A stretch of DNA of 30,412 nt, taken from contig NMRA01000189.1 in NCBI GenBank assembly GCA_002633005.1, forward strand, positions 704,352-734,763. Reading direction: 5' to 3'. This document shows, piece by piece, positions 1 through 10,505 of the stretch. Within the stretch, counting starts at the first letter, position 1. The number at the start of each line of letters is the position of its first letter. The notes beneath the pieces were generated by a model that was given only the letters and a program-made list of their open reading frames with translations, had not been told where the DNA came from and searched no databases. A program made the position numbers and the translations under genes. Origin of the DNA: Phoronis australis. Taxonomy: Eukaryota; Phoronida; Phoronidae.

Positions 1-94
1 CGGCCAGATGCTTGTCTTTGGGAAACCTAAATAGGGTCACGCCTTCCACCTGGCTGGTGTTAGCACAGTTGGCGCACACACACCGATGTACCAT
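1..94 (-). CDS. THAP-domain protein, N-terminal fragment (runs off left edge)
   Basis: The minus strand from 94 opens with ATG and reads 31 residues without a stop to the window edge. Seen: Cys5 and Cys10 (motif CVCANC, with an extra Cys7) followed by FRFPKD. This matches the start of the C2CH THAP zinc finger, Cys-x2-4-Cys then a conserved F..FP. THAP domains bind DNA and normally sit at the very N-terminus of transcription regulators or P-element-like transposases. The later Cys and His ligands lie outside the window. The ATG at 94 has a good context (G at -3, G at +4) and puts the first Cys at residue 5, as usual in the family. The frame stays open further upstream to another ATG near 204, which I consider less likely. 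Whether this is a host gene or a transposase cannot be told here. Confidence 0.75.
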   Translation of the reverse strand, partial: MVHRCVCANCANTSQVEGVTLFRFPKDKHLA

Positions 95-952
95 GTCTAA
101 ATCACGCCAAGATTGAACGCTCCCTGTTCGTCTTCCACTGTTTTGTATGGGCGGTAAACTGCATGTGGGATATCGATCTAGTTTGTGTTCCCCAACACCA
201 TGTCACGGTGTCAAAGGTCAACTTTTCGCGGATTTTTTTTATTTCCGCTTTTTAACGTAACTACAGACACAATAACATGATAATTGGAAGAAGATATATC
301 AAACTAACAACATCTTGAAAATATTATTACAATTTAACATACTTAGACCTTGCAATTTACACTTTAAATTAGGTTTGAAACTGTCTACCCCGGTGCATGT
401 TTAAACAAAATCAAACAGACAAGGGAGCACTGCAAGACTTGTACGGTTGAATTAACTACATGCCAAACAAATGGATCCATTCTGATTGGTCTTATATGAC
501 CGTGTACAACTCCATGTTATCACTGTGTATTTTGAAGCGTAAGGTTCCCCATTAACATAAAATATAAGCGTTATGCCAACACGGTAGGAAAAATTTGACA
601 TGGTAAGTACTTTAAACAAGTAAACAAAGTATGAATCTGTTTTCCGTCTGATGTGGAAATGTGCAGGTGCAAACTGAATCATTTGATCTGCAAACAATGG
701 AACAGTGCAAAATCATACTCATGAATTACATTACATGTAAAACTGTTGGATCAATATTTAATTAGTCCTACGTGTCCGTATGGAACTGTATGTTATCACC
801 AAGTCTTTTGACGCACAGGGTTCTGATTTATATAAAATAGTAACGTTAGATTAACACGGTAGGAAAATTAGAGACAGTAAATATTTAAAAAAACAAGTAA
901 ACAAAGTTTGAATCTGTGTATCCGGTCTTATCTTGCATCAATATTTATCCAA
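95..952. repeat. Gene-free flank with an old imperfect tandem duplication
   Basis: This is upstream of the THAP start. The block at about 490-660 resembles the block at about 765-935. Shared words include AACACGGTAGGAAAA, AACAAGTAAACAAAGT and TGAATCTGT in the same order, with many substitutions and small indels between. No credible coding region is seen. The first 100 bases upstream of the THAP ATG are GC-richer than the rest and may hold its promoter. Confidence 0.5.
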
Positions 953-2295
953 CCTTGGAATGTTGGAATTAATATACATGTACAGTAAAATTTTAAATAG
1001 CTTAAGATAGAAAATATGCTAACATATATTTTCCTTAGTTTGACTCTGCTGAAACAGTTTTATTCGATGATTTGCATCCGATGTAAGACTTAATTCTAAT
1101 TTCAAACACGGAATTGCATACTAACTGTTACATAATAAGCATGTTCAGTGTTTGCTCGTGTGTAAAAGTCCCTGAGCGCAGCAACTCGTTCTGTGAAAAA
1201 ATTTTTACAGTACGTTACACCAATTGGTTGGTAAAATTTAAGCTTCATCTATGCATTAATATTAGTAATGCATCTTCAAATACTGTTTCAACTTGAAAGC
1301 AACTGCCTATGTTTTGTTAAATTAATAAATTAATTGATTTTAACATCTCAGATATGTTATTATTTCCGCCTTAACTACGCAACACATCGGTTGTATTTAG
1401 CATTGAAAACACGATTCTTTATTCTTTATAAATTTTACGATCTTGCTTTAATATTAGTGTTGTATGAAGTTTTAGTACTAATAAAGTGTGTGCCATTTTC
1501 GTGTGGGATGCTTTCTATATTGTTTTTTCAGCATAATGGTTGCAACTCAAGAAAACTGATTCGATACCACGCTGTACGAAGCTTGTACAGAGAATCTCAA
1601 GGGGTAAAGTATATTGAACAGATACATCACGACTGCTGGAAAATAAAAAGCACAATGAACAAAGTACATACATTAAAGGAAAAGTGACTTTAGATGAATC
1701 TTCTCTTTCAGACTCAGCGTGTTCCATTGGCACGTTGCATAAAATTGTATTTGTGACCTTTGTTAAGAAAAGCATTTAATGGCACTAGGCTGTAGCTGTG
1801 ATGGACAATTTAAACGTCGAAAAATATTGATTCGGAACTATCACTATATTTTACGAAAACAGAGGAAGTAAAACGTCACTCGTGTGCCAATTTGGCTAAC
1901 ACTGGTAAGATTTTGCTGGTGCCTACTTTTTAGCTGTGTTTATCCGGTTTTGCAACTTCCTTCTATTCTATGGGTGCAATTTGCATGCTTACCCTGTCCA
2001 CATATTTCTTATATTCAAATTTACGAATACTACTAATTGCACAATCCTATCAAGCTCGTTTTTCTCAAGAAACATTGCTTGAATTGATAACAAAAGAAAC
2101 ACGCTCATGTCATAGTATGGACAAATTTGCGAATGCATTGATTTTGGTAAAATGACTTGCAGGTTTATATTTATTCTATAGATAGTTGTTATTGTTCCTA
2201 TTACATGTTTTACCATACAGAATTTTAGCTATTAACTAGATAGTATATTTTGTCCGTGAGAAGAATAATTGCTTTAATGTAAGCCAGGCGATTTT

Positions 2296-2560
2296 AGAAC
2301 TTGTACAGATATGCTTAAATTTAAGCGGGATTTGGGTTACACTTTGCTTAATTTTAAGCCAGAGTAGGAGATGTCGACTCCAGAACTTGTACAGATATGC
2401 TTAACTTTAAGCAGGATTCATGTTACATGTACTTACATTAACCTTGTGCTTAATTTTAGGCTCGAGTAGGAGACGGCGCTGTTAAAGCAGATATTGTATT
2501 GTACAGATATTCTTAAATTTATGCTGTATTTATGTTACTTGTTTCATTATTTATCAAAAT
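2296..2560. repeat. Three-unit tandem array, ~100-bp period, with small hairpins
   Basis: Each unit begins TTGTACAGATATKCTTAA. The first two go on to a second TGCTTAATTTTA block and end in GAGTAGGAGA. The starts are near 2300, 2387 and 2512. TGCTTAAATTTAAGC is a near-perfect palindrome that could form a hairpin. The same array is in segment C (about 17632-17880), and part of it is inverted near 14800-14870, so it predates all three copies. Confidence 0.6.
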
Positions 2561-2603
2561 CTGCCTTTAAAATCGTGACTTTGAACCAAAAGAGAAACTT
2601 TTA

Positions 2604-3066
2604 ATGTTCAAGAGAACCGGTGCCACTACGTCAGTACCCTTTTCCGAATTTGTGGCGTTGGACACCTCTTACATCGAGTCTGTTGCTCGTATGATGTCGG
2701 AGAGATCGTGCACTATTCTGATGTACTGTCTTCTATTGATCAAAGCTTTTTGATAGACCTAGGACTACTTGCTCCAGAATACTGTGAACTAACGGATGTG
2801 GTCAAGTTGGGGGTTTTCTGCAGGAAAACACAGCTAAACGTCTTGTTTTGAGTAACAGGAAGTGTAGTGAAAGTACATGTACATATGTTGAGCGGAAACC
2901 CATTGTTTTGTTGCATCGTCACCGTTGCATTGAAATGAATTTTGAATGGCGTGGGGTGGAATTTCTGCAAATGAGTAGTGGGGGCATGGTACTGTTTACC
3001 CCACGTGACAGCATTGGTGGGCTGACAATGCCAACGTACAGTGTACGAGCACACCGTGTGAACTAA
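2604..3066 (+). pseudogene. Decayed protein-coding region, family not recognised
   Basis: Three plus-strand reading frames follow one another. The first begins with ATG at 2604 and reads 49 codons to 2753. Before it stops, a second frame opens near 2698 and runs to a stop at 2849-2851. A third runs from there to the TAA at 3064-3066. Read in turn they look like one protein broken by two frameshifts. The last part (short blocks such as ERKPIVL, MNFEW and TPRD) is well preserved in segment C. The copy in C has more stops. I do not recognise the family. Transposon or host origin is open. Confidence 0.35.
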
Positions 3067-3291
3067 GTGGATAGATGTATTCCTCGGAGCCTTTACTATC
3101 CAATATGGAAAAACGAAAAAGAACTAGCTCCTAGCATATGCTTTCAAGGGATTTTAGAGTTAACATCTAGGTGAACACTTTTGCAACGAGATCTGACAGT
3201 GGCAAAGAGTGGTAAGACGGTTCCTTTCATTACACGTGGCGTGGTTTCAGAGCCTCTATTAGGTTTACATGTGTACATACTTGGAGGAAGA

Positions 3292-3306
3292 GGGGGGGGG
3301 GGGGGN
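3292..3306 (+). repeat. Poly-G run with an undetermined base
   Basis: Fourteen G residues are followed by N at 3306, the only ambiguous base noticed. Segment C has 13 G at the same place (18553-18565) followed by more G-rich sequence. The length is probably not reliable in the assembly, so reading frames crossing it should be ignored. Confidence 0.9.
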
Positions 3307-4207
3307 GTGAGCGCCTCACCATCCACACAGTAACCCAAATCGACAGAGTTAATTTTTACTTGGGTTGGTGTCATACACCAACATTCGCCACTCAAGACTG
3401 TCGCAAGTGATGACGGTCGTTATGTTTTCCCATATTACACAGGCGAATAAAAGCGATGAATTATAGAGGACATTTGTTGACACAAAGGCGTAAAAATGTT
3501 CTTCCTATCAACCTATCCACAATGTCTTCATCTATACTAATATGACAATGGCTCAGGCAGCAACTATCCAACAATTCTTCTATGACTGTACCTCTCTCCT
3601 AATGGAATTTGAAGGAAAACTTTAATGAGAGTGAGAAAATGATGTCAGAATTTGCGCATGTTAGACTGATTACAACAACAGGGTGAGTTGCATTGTGTAG
3701 GAAATAATTCTCAGACTCTTAATATAAACCGTAAACAAGGGTGTGACAAACTTGGCACATCTAGATCCCAAATTAATTTAAATTTTGTCAATGAACCATT
3801 GTCTGGTTGGAAGACATTGGAAATAACCAAAATAGCTACATTTTCAGACCTGTAAAATTGGCCCAATCAAATTTTTAGTATTTGAAAAAGAAAAAGAGAC
3901 ATCTCAATGTCAATTTTATATTTTTTAGAGTTTCAACCAGTAAACTGGAGTCATTTAAATGTGGGGAATTCTATGAACTTTCGAGTTCACGCAACCATTT
4001 GACCTGTTCAATGATACTTAAATAAAAGGGAGATGAATAATTTACGTCCCTGGTTTATAAATTTGGCCATGAATTTACGACCACAGCTAATTTTAACTCA
4101 CAGTTATGCATGCAAAAGGTATATATTACAACAAAATTGTTGTCCATATAATTCCCACATGAGTAATTAGCACTGTGCTTAATTTGAACAATGATGCCGA
4201 TTAAAAC

Positions 4208-4300
4208 ATCATTCACATTTAGTCCATAGTCCAATAATAGGTTCACCACATCGATGTGATCATTCGTTGAGGTGTAGAGAGGTGGTGCCCTTCTCAGTGA
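4208..4300 (-). CDS. Ankyrin-repeat exon, last exon of putative ANK-II
   Basis: The minus strand encodes 31 residues of one ankyrin repeat: APPLY, then NDHIDVVNLLLDYG, then LNVND. This fits the TPLH, VVxLLLxxGADVN pattern of the family, which forms helix-turn-helix protein-binding solenoids. The proposed acceptor is AAATCCCAG before 4300, which has a poor pyrimidine tract. The only possible donor at the repeat end (GAT then GTTTTA at 4207) is weak. The frame stays open 50 more codons to a stop at 4055, so this may be the terminal exon with a C-terminal tail. In segment C that tail (19330-19479) differs by one synonymous base. The ankyrin part differs by four bases, two of them amino-acid changing. 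A DIRS element sits a few hundred bases upstream, in the presumed intron. Confidence 0.6.
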
Positions 4301-4358
4301 CTGGGATTTGCTGTCTTCGTAGACAAATGCTAACGCGTCATGGCAAACTTCACGTGAC

Positions 4359-4560
4359 AATCAACAAATAAAAGAATATACTGCAAGCAAAAAATCAGCA
4401 GCGATTCTTTGATAACGAGGTTGGGTGTCAGAGTCAGGAGATAGTGTCTCCCGTTGTGTAAGGAATCATTGTCATTTTCTTTAGAATTTAAAAATAGCGT
4501 GCTTTCAACAAGACATTGTCATACAACCATAGAGCCCGCAATCTGGCTAAATTAAAACGG
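4359..4560. other. Non-coding spacer between segment A and the DIRS remnant
   Basis: Homology with segment C ends at 4358 and recognisable DIRS coding sequence starts near 4571. Nothing identifiable lies between. It may be the 5' part of the truncated element or local intron sequence. Confidence 0.4.
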
Positions 4561-4570
4561 AGGCTCTTAA

Positions 4571-4792
4571 TGCAAAGACGGTCCCTTCTCTGTACTGCAG
4601 ATTATGTCCCTTGTTCTCGGTCTGGTCATCTCTGCTCTCACCTTTAACCTTCATTTTCGGGCAAAACATATCCCCGGCTACACTAAAATCATCGCTGATG
4701 CACTTTCTCGTTTCAACTTTCAGGTCGCCTTTTTGCAGGGTTCTTTGCTCAGCCCCCCGACATCGATCCCGCCGCATCTCTTGACAGTGTGA
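4571..4792 (+). pseudogene. RNase H C-terminal fragment of DIRS/Ngaro polyprotein
   Basis: The frame opens after a stop at 4568-4570 and encodes 73 residues. Seen: NLHFRAKHIPG followed by IADALSRF. This is the hallmark end of the RNase H domain in DIRS and Ngaro elements (HIPG...ADALSR), which degrades RNA in the RNA-DNA hybrid during reverse transcription. Everything upstream, including reverse transcriptase, is missing. The recombinase frame is open back to about 4720, so a frameshift near there probably split an RNase H to recombinase reading frame. Confidence 0.7.
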
Positions 4793-5674
4793 CCAGACTG
4801 CTCCGGGCTTCCCTGGCCCCCTCCACTCTTCAGTCTTACACCCGCATCCTGCGTAACCTCGCACAGTTTCACCTCTCCTCTAACACCTCTCCGTTAACCT
4901 TGCCCATTAATACCTCTTTCCTGGCCCAATACATCTCTTATCTTTTCGAATCTGGCCTTAGTAGCTCGTCTATCCAGTCCTATGTCTCTGGCATTGGTTT
5001 TGTCCACAAGCTCGACAACCTCTCTGACCCCACTTCCTCCTTTTTCATCAAAAAACTCCTCAAAGGCGCTTCTAATCTTCCCTTTTCTTCTGACACACGC
5101 ATGCATATTACTTCAGCTTTGCTTTACCGCTTGTTTGATACCTGCCCTTCAGCCCTCGGTTCTTTCGCCGACTCAATTCTCGCACGTGCCATGTTCCTCC
5201 TTGCCTTCCATGCCTTCCTCCGAGTCGGTGAGTTCACAGTTACCTTCTCGCTCTCATCTCACGTCATACAGGTTAGCGACGTCGTCTTCCCACACTCTGG
5301 CATCACTATGCGTACCTTCAAGCACAGCTCGGGACCAGTCTCACTTACGATTCCGTCCAGTCGATCTCCCCTTTGCCCGGTAGCTGCCCTCACCTTGTAC
5401 CTTTCTACTTTTCAGCCCTCTCCAGGCCACCTGTTCCAACACCTCTGTGGATCACCGGTTACTCGTTCGTGCTTCAACACCATGTTAAGTACAGTGGTTT
5501 CCTTTGTCTGATACGTCACATAGCTTTTGCATCGTTGCCGCCACCTCAGCGGCCAGCCGTGGGGTCCCTGAACCGGTGATCCAGCGCATGGGGCGCTGGA
5601 AATCTGGCGCAATAAAACACTACATTAGCATGTCTGCCTTTTCCTCTTCCCTAGGCTTCCTGAACTCCCGGTGA
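4789..5674 (+). pseudogene. DIRS/Ngaro tyrosine recombinase, frameshifted and missing a catalytic Arg
   Basis: The first frame (4789-5511) gives 240 residues: a core-binding part with LAPSTLQSY (residues 8-16), then the catalytic part with FLRVGEF, where Arg145 is the first active-site arginine. It stops at 5509-5511. The rest continues in another frame from about 5516 to a TGA at 5672-5674: SHSFC, GVPEPVIQRMGRW, then KHYI with the nucleophilic Tyr. Family members have HxxR at the second site; here the codon at 5528-5530 is TGC, so the motif is HSFC and the arginine is lost. A few residues also appear deleted at the frameshift. The normal enzyme inserts circular cDNA by recombination; this copy should be dead. 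Confidence 0.8.
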
Positions 5675-6130
5675 GCCTGTTGTTGCAGCTCCCCATTTCT
5701 CTCACTTTGCTTTTCAGCCCCTCCCACTGCTCCGGGTTTGTGGTTTCAGCCCCCAGGTCGGGTCTGTTGTTACACCCGGCCTCCTCCCGTTCGCAGGTCT
5801 GTTGTTGCAGCCTGCGGCCAAAGGTCTGTTGTTGCAGCTTTTCAATTTCTAGTCATTAGTTCTAGCTACCTTTACTTCCATTGTTTCATTTCCTTAGCAC
5901 TTTGTTATATTCTGTTTTTTATATTCTAGAATTTATATTCTAGTGTTATGTTATACCGTTATTAGTACCTTTATTTTATCATAGTCTAACCTTGTTATTG
6001 CCCGGGATTCGCTTCCTCGGATGGGCGATTTCAGCATTCCCATGCTGCTATTATGGCGTTTTGTCCATGCCCATCTTGGAGAGCCTTATTTGGTTTTATA
6101 TATTTACGTCATAATAAATGACATTATTCG

Positions 6131-6401
6131 CAATCCTCCTCTTGTTTTACTCTGCAACTTAGCTCGTGGCGTAGTACTGAGTAATGGGTACTAAATTGAC
6201 AACAGCACGTGGAAACGGCAGACTCCACAATTACAGCCTGATTCAGGAAAGAATTGGTACAGTTTAGTACTTTTTAAATCGTTATGTATTGGGTTAAATC
6301 GATGTGCTCGGACAACGATTCCTCGCCACTGTAAGCTCCCCGGAGTTGGGAGTGACGAGGTCCACGTCCAGGTAATAATTTTCGAAGTGCTTAGTGCTAG
6401 C
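6131..6401. other. Non-coding stretch right of the DIRS remnant
   Basis: No coding region, repeat or RNA gene recognised. The right end of the DIRS element may lie anywhere in 6100-6200. Confidence 0.3.
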
Positions 6402-6640
6402 TTAATTATTTATAGCTTTTAATTTAAGCATTTTATATGATTTATCAGGGTTCAAAAATTCACAATAAGGTCTCAATAAACTAGCGAATAGGCGTTCAGG
6501 ACACGCTTTTTCGTAGATTTTTCGAATCAATGTCCAAAAGTGAATCTTTTTGGCCAAATAACACATTTCCGACATTGTCCGACAAACGAAGTATAGAAAA
6601 TGTACAAATTGGATTCTGCTATGAGGAATCATTTGGCACA
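6402..6640 (-). CDS. Possible terminal exon, unknown protein
   Basis: The minus strand is open for 78 codons to a TAA at 6402-6404. A possible acceptor (TTTAAGCAG) ends at 6641, just before the frame. The composition is plausible for a protein: many charged and aromatic residues and no simple repeats. I recognise no domain; it is not a convincing SOCS box, which often follows ankyrin repeats. It lies downstream of the ankyrin exon at 7060-7155 on the same strand and could be an alternative 3' end of ANK-II. It could equally be a chance reading frame. Confidence 0.2.
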
Positions 6641-7059
6641 CTGCTTAAAGATTGTATTTAATGTGTATATGGTTTCGAGTTAAACAGATTTTGCAAGCTA
6701 TAACATTGCAGTTAGATTAAATTGAAGTTATAACAAAAATGTAAATGACAAAATAGTCACTAAATATGTGTATATACCACGTAACGGCACATCATGTTAT
6801 AAAAACATTTTATTCTAACATTTTCTTAAATATCGCACCGTAAACCTTCGCGAACATCTTTAATTATAGATGCGAGGAACAATACACGTCCCTGACTTAT
6901 ATTTTAATCACTATTACCCTCTTTCAAGGTTCAGGTACATATCTAATGCAGAAGTTACAGCAAAATCCAAGTATCCTACAAATTGTCACACATGTATCAG
7001 TACTTAGCGTATGAAGCAACTGTTGTGTTTAAATTAAAAAATTGGTTCGATTACGGTAC

Positions 7060-7155
7060 CTTATCATCCACCTTTGCTCCATTGTCCAACAATAGCTTCA
7101 CCGTCTTGACGTCATCTCTTCGAATTGCCGAGTATAGAGGGGGGAAAGGGCTCCA
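7060..7155 (-). CDS. Ankyrin-repeat exon of putative ANK-II
   Basis: This exon has no ATG. The minus strand gives 32 residues between acceptor TTTTAATTCACAG (ending at 7156) and donor AAG then GTACCG (7059). Seen: PPLYSAIRRDD, then VKTVKLLLDNGAKVDDK, a good match to PLHxAxxxGxxxxVxLLLxxGAxVN. The length, 96 bp, keeps both introns in phase 0, like every other ankyrin exon here. It follows the four exons of the tandem array and precedes the exon at 4208-4300. Ankyrin repeats are protein-binding modules; nothing here reveals the partner. Confidence 0.7.
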
Positions 7156-8572
7156 CTGTGAATTAAAATAACACCTATGCTTACTGATAGGCCATTGTAC
7201 TGAAATTGACAAGTGTTCCTATACCAAGTGTGCATACACCCGTTTCAAGATACAATAGGTTGACTTTCAAACATTTTTAAACGACTGCTTTGTACATGTA
7301 CATTTCAAACAAAAAATCAAAAGATACATTCTTTTCAATTTTCACACGTCAACAAAATTGAAAACTAAGTAATCACGCAAGCAGATCATTTGAAAAAAAG
7401 TTCCATACATGATATCTTCGGACTCAAGTCACTCCTGACTGATACACACAAAGAGCACAGAGTCTTCAGGAAAACACCTTCACCTTATTTTCACCATCGA
7501 CGACATTTTTCTAGTTTACAGCGTCTTTTTGTGAAACATTCCATGTCCGTATCTAAAGAATATTCCTCTGACATGACTTACATCGTGATAACAATTTGCG
7601 CTGTAGTTAAAGTTGGGGCTTGCGATTTTTAGCACAAAATCCCCTTTTTAATCACTTTTCAAAATGTGCAACATTTCTAAAAAGCAATTAGCACCACAAC
7701 TTTAGACATTAAAAGCTTGGAGAGACATTACGCAATCTATATTACTTTCTGAAATCCTAAAAAGGTCAGACACCAAGGCTTCCATAATGCAACGAACTTG
7801 AAACAAAATGATCAAAACAGCGGCGGTGTAAGCAACACCTGATGTTAAGACACTCTTGAAAGTATGTACTTTTTGCACTCCTGCCAAGCACCACATATTT
7901 ATAGGACATCTCATGTTTTGCATTTCTTGAATGGTAGCCATCCCCTTTAGTTCTACAAATTTGTAGGTTGAGATCTTTTGAAACGGTTAAAAATATTTGT
8001 ACATGATTCATAACTTTAAGTAACTCAATTGTCATTCAGTGTTATGATATCTATTTATAAATGGCACAAAGCTTACAAGACAATCAATTGTTTTGAAATC
8101 AAATAAAACTTTCTGTAAATAACTACAGTGTAGTTGAAGGTTTATAATAACTCATTCAACATTAATGAATGATTGAACTTTGATAAGAACTATGTACAAA
8201 TAATATTGGCAAACAAATTCGATAGATTAACTTCGGTTTAAAGAGTCGTAAATAATGACCATGATTTGTAAGTAAGGTTACGCAGCTGATATCACAGGAA
8301 AATAATAAGAAAAACATTTGAATCTGAGTATTTTAAATTATTTAATAATGAGAGCAAAACAATTTCATATGTAGTTATACTGTAGGTCACTGGCTGCTGA
8401 AAAATTGCATTTGATATAGGATTTCACATTAGCACCCATCGACAGGTTCAACAGTTAGCAAAGTTGAAATTCACTTCTTCAAAAAGTAGTTAAGCAAACC
8501 AAACCTAGTGGAGTGTTTGTAAACGATTTGGTAGCTTTTGAACTCTGCTAGTTAAACTAAACACTTGCAGAG
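7156..8572. other. Intron-like DNA between ankyrin exons, with a block shared with ANK-I
   Basis: About 7381-7829 is a diverged match to about 19955-20430. Shared blocks include GAAAAC...TTATTTTCACC/TTATTTCACCG, GACGACATTTTT/GACGGGATTTTT, GCGTCTTTTT/ACGTCTTTTT, GAGACATTA and AGCGGCGG, in order. I estimate about 70% identity by eye. Frames do not agree between the copies, so it is probably not coding. The remainder (7830-8572) shows nothing recognisable. Confidence 0.45.
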
Positions 8573-8872
8573 ATTCAGATCCCATTCAATCTTTCATTGT
8601 TCAGTGTTTTCGCGTTGTCACAATACGGACTGCTTCACTAATCAGTTTACAGGCCTACTTAGTTTAAGTGAATAATTTATGCTAACTTATTGAAGGTTCT
8701 ATCTGCAAATTCCAATACAATTAAAATTCAGTCATTTCTTTACTAGTACTGTCATTTGAATTAAATAAGTACTTATTTATAAATCATCATTTATGTATAA
8801 AGAAACACCAGGATGATGACTAAAGATGCCGCATTGGTAAAATATAGTTTATGAATGGCTTAGCGTTGTTAT

Positions 8873-8890
8873 TAGTAGTAGTAGTAGTAG
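8873..8890 (+). repeat. (TAG)6 microsatellite
   Basis: Six perfect TAG units in unit 1 of the array. Other units have only two to four, for example AGTAGTAGTATTATG near 10211. Confidence 0.9.
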
Positions 8891-9101
8891 TCATAATAAA
8901 TCAAATACAAACAATTCTGTTAAAGACAATTGAAACACTTCATACTCCATGATTTCGGCTAATTCAAGTTTTTGACCTTATCATCCCAAGGATGTTAAGT
9001 TTAAATTAAGTATAATCAAAATAAAATTCACGGGACGGCGCAAATTTTTTTGTTTGGCAAACATTTCGAAAATGAGATTGCGGATTCATCTTCTTTATTA
9101 C

Positions 9102-9179
9102 CTTATTAGGTTCTGCTCCATGCTCTAACATCAGCTGCACCATTTTGTGGTCGGAATATCTTACTGCCATCTCCAACAC
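9102..9179 (-). CDS. Ankyrin-repeat exon, array unit 1 (ANK-II)
   Basis: The 78-bp exon lies between acceptor TTTTTGTTGCACAG (ending 9180) and donor AAG then GTAATAAAG (9101). It encodes 26 residues: VLEMAVRYSDHKMV then QLMLEHGAEPNK. The second half is the classic ankyrin inner helix and GADPN turn. The first five residues of a normal repeat (the hairpin with TPL) are missing compared with the 93-bp exon of unit 4. Both ends are phase 0. Compared with unit 2 it has nine base changes in eight codons, all changing the amino acid. It is transcribed after units 4, 3 and 2 if ANK-II reads leftward. Confidence 0.75.
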
Positions 9180-10505
9180 CTGTGCAACAAAAAGAATCCA
9201 TAACAAAATACAACTAAAGAATTATAAGGACATGCAATTTAAATGAACCAAAGTAGTAAGAAGTATTGAAAAAGTAAGTGGCAATGTTTTATAACTCAAT
9301 TGCAACGTTTTACATCAACAGACAAAGACAATTGTTACTTAACATACAAATAATCTCGAAATTCAGAACTTGCAGGCCTAAATGAACTGGAAAAACCTAC
9401 CCCTGCCTACATGTCTTGAAAGAGATGAACAGGGAAAAACAAAAGCATAAATTAAAAACGTTGACTTTCTGGTGAGCGACAAAATGTCTTGTTTTCATGG
9501 TCGAATTTGCTTTGCACTCCGCAATAACGCACGGCTTCCTACACCCATTTGGATTTTTGCGGTGTGCACTATCACAATTGTACAGTACATTAATTGACTA
9601 GATAATTGAATTTGTCCCATAAATTGTCCCGAGCAGTGATTTGAATATTCTGAAGTTTCGTCCCATTCAAGTGCTATGATCATAAAGTTCACGTATACAC
9701 ACATAGGGACAGTACATACTGCTGCTAACAAATTGAACTGCTGTTTAGTCCTAAAATACAATCTGTTTGATTGCATTACTGTATTTTTATTCAGTTCCTA
9801 AGTTACCATAACGTCCACAGCTTTCTTTAGTGCCTTCTTTAATCCACCAGTAAATCGCGGCGTGAATCAGTTCTAATTCAGATCCCATTCAACATTTCTT
9901 TGTTAAGTGTACTTGCAGTGTCGCAATATGGGCTGCTTCACTAATCAGTTTACTGGCCTACTACGATTATGTGAATAATTTATGCTAATTTATTGCCGGG
10001 GCCATCAGCAAAACCCAATACCTTTAAAAATGAAAAACCAAAAATTCATTCATTGGATTTCGATGAAAGACAGTAACTTCATTTCTTTTCTTTTCGAGTA
10101 CTACTGTTTTAATAATACATCATTTGAACAACACAAGTATTTACTTATAACTCATCATTTATGTCTAAAGAAACTCAAGTATAATGACAGAAGCTGTCTC
10201 ATTGATAAATGAGTAGTAGTATTATGTAGTTTAACTAAGTATAGTTTATGTTAAATAATGAGTGGCTTAGCATGTGTAGGTAGTCGTAATTAATCAGTTA
10301 CAAGCAATTTTGTTAAAAAGAATCGAAACACTTCATGCTCCATGAGAATAGATTTCAGTGTACGTCAAATTTTTGACCTTATCATCCCAAGGATGTTAAG
10401 CCTAAATTAATAAGTATAGTCAAAATAAAATTCACGGGACGGCGCAAATATTTTTGTTTGGCAAACATTTCGAAAATGATATCGCAGATTCATCTTCTTT
10501 ATTAC

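Larger units (their letters stand above)
953..4358 (+). repeat. Segment A: 3.4-kb segmental duplication, direct copy of 16282-19630
   Basis: Homology to segment C starts at CCTTGGAATG (953 and 16282) and stops abruptly after CACGTGAC (4358 and 19630). The copies are collinear over their whole length apart from indels. Divergence is low near the right end, roughly 2-3% around the ankyrin exon, and higher in the middle. The segment holds a ~100-bp repeat array, a decayed plus-strand reading frame, a long G run interrupted by an N at 3306, and an ankyrin exon on the minus strand. The left limit has no terminal repeats, so it looks like duplicated genomic DNA and not a transposon. About 1330-2600 also occurs inverted near 14715-15485. 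Confidence 0.85.
4560..6130 (+). mobile_element. 5'-truncated, inactive DIRS/Ngaro-type tyrosine-recombinase retrotransposon
   Basis: An RNase H tail is followed directly by a tyrosine recombinase. That order is typical of the DIRS superfamily, which inserts by recombinase instead of a DDE integrase. The gag and reverse transcriptase parts are absent. The element is richer in C and T on the plus strand than its surroundings. After the recombinase comes a 3' region (5675 to about 6130) with four variants of TCTGTTGTTGCAGC near 5678, 5763, 5798 and 5824, then AT-rich sequence and AATAAA near 6113. The ends are uncertain because no terminal repeat could be matched. It lies in the presumed intron between ankyrin exons 7060-7155 and 4208-4300, in the opposite orientation. 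Confidence 0.75.

Noticed and set aside
1334-1775. Overlapping frames on both strands in segments A and C
   Set aside because: No domain; the inverted copy B breaks them by indels, and the composition is simply AT-rich.
3144-3395. Minus-strand frame of 83 codons with a proline run (also 18405-18605)
   Set aside because: It crosses the G run with the ambiguous base at 3306; the prolines come from the homopolymer.
4894-5612. Other-frame and opposite-strand frames over the DIRS recombinase
   Set aside because: Shadows of the recombinase reading frame, caused by its C/T-rich composition.
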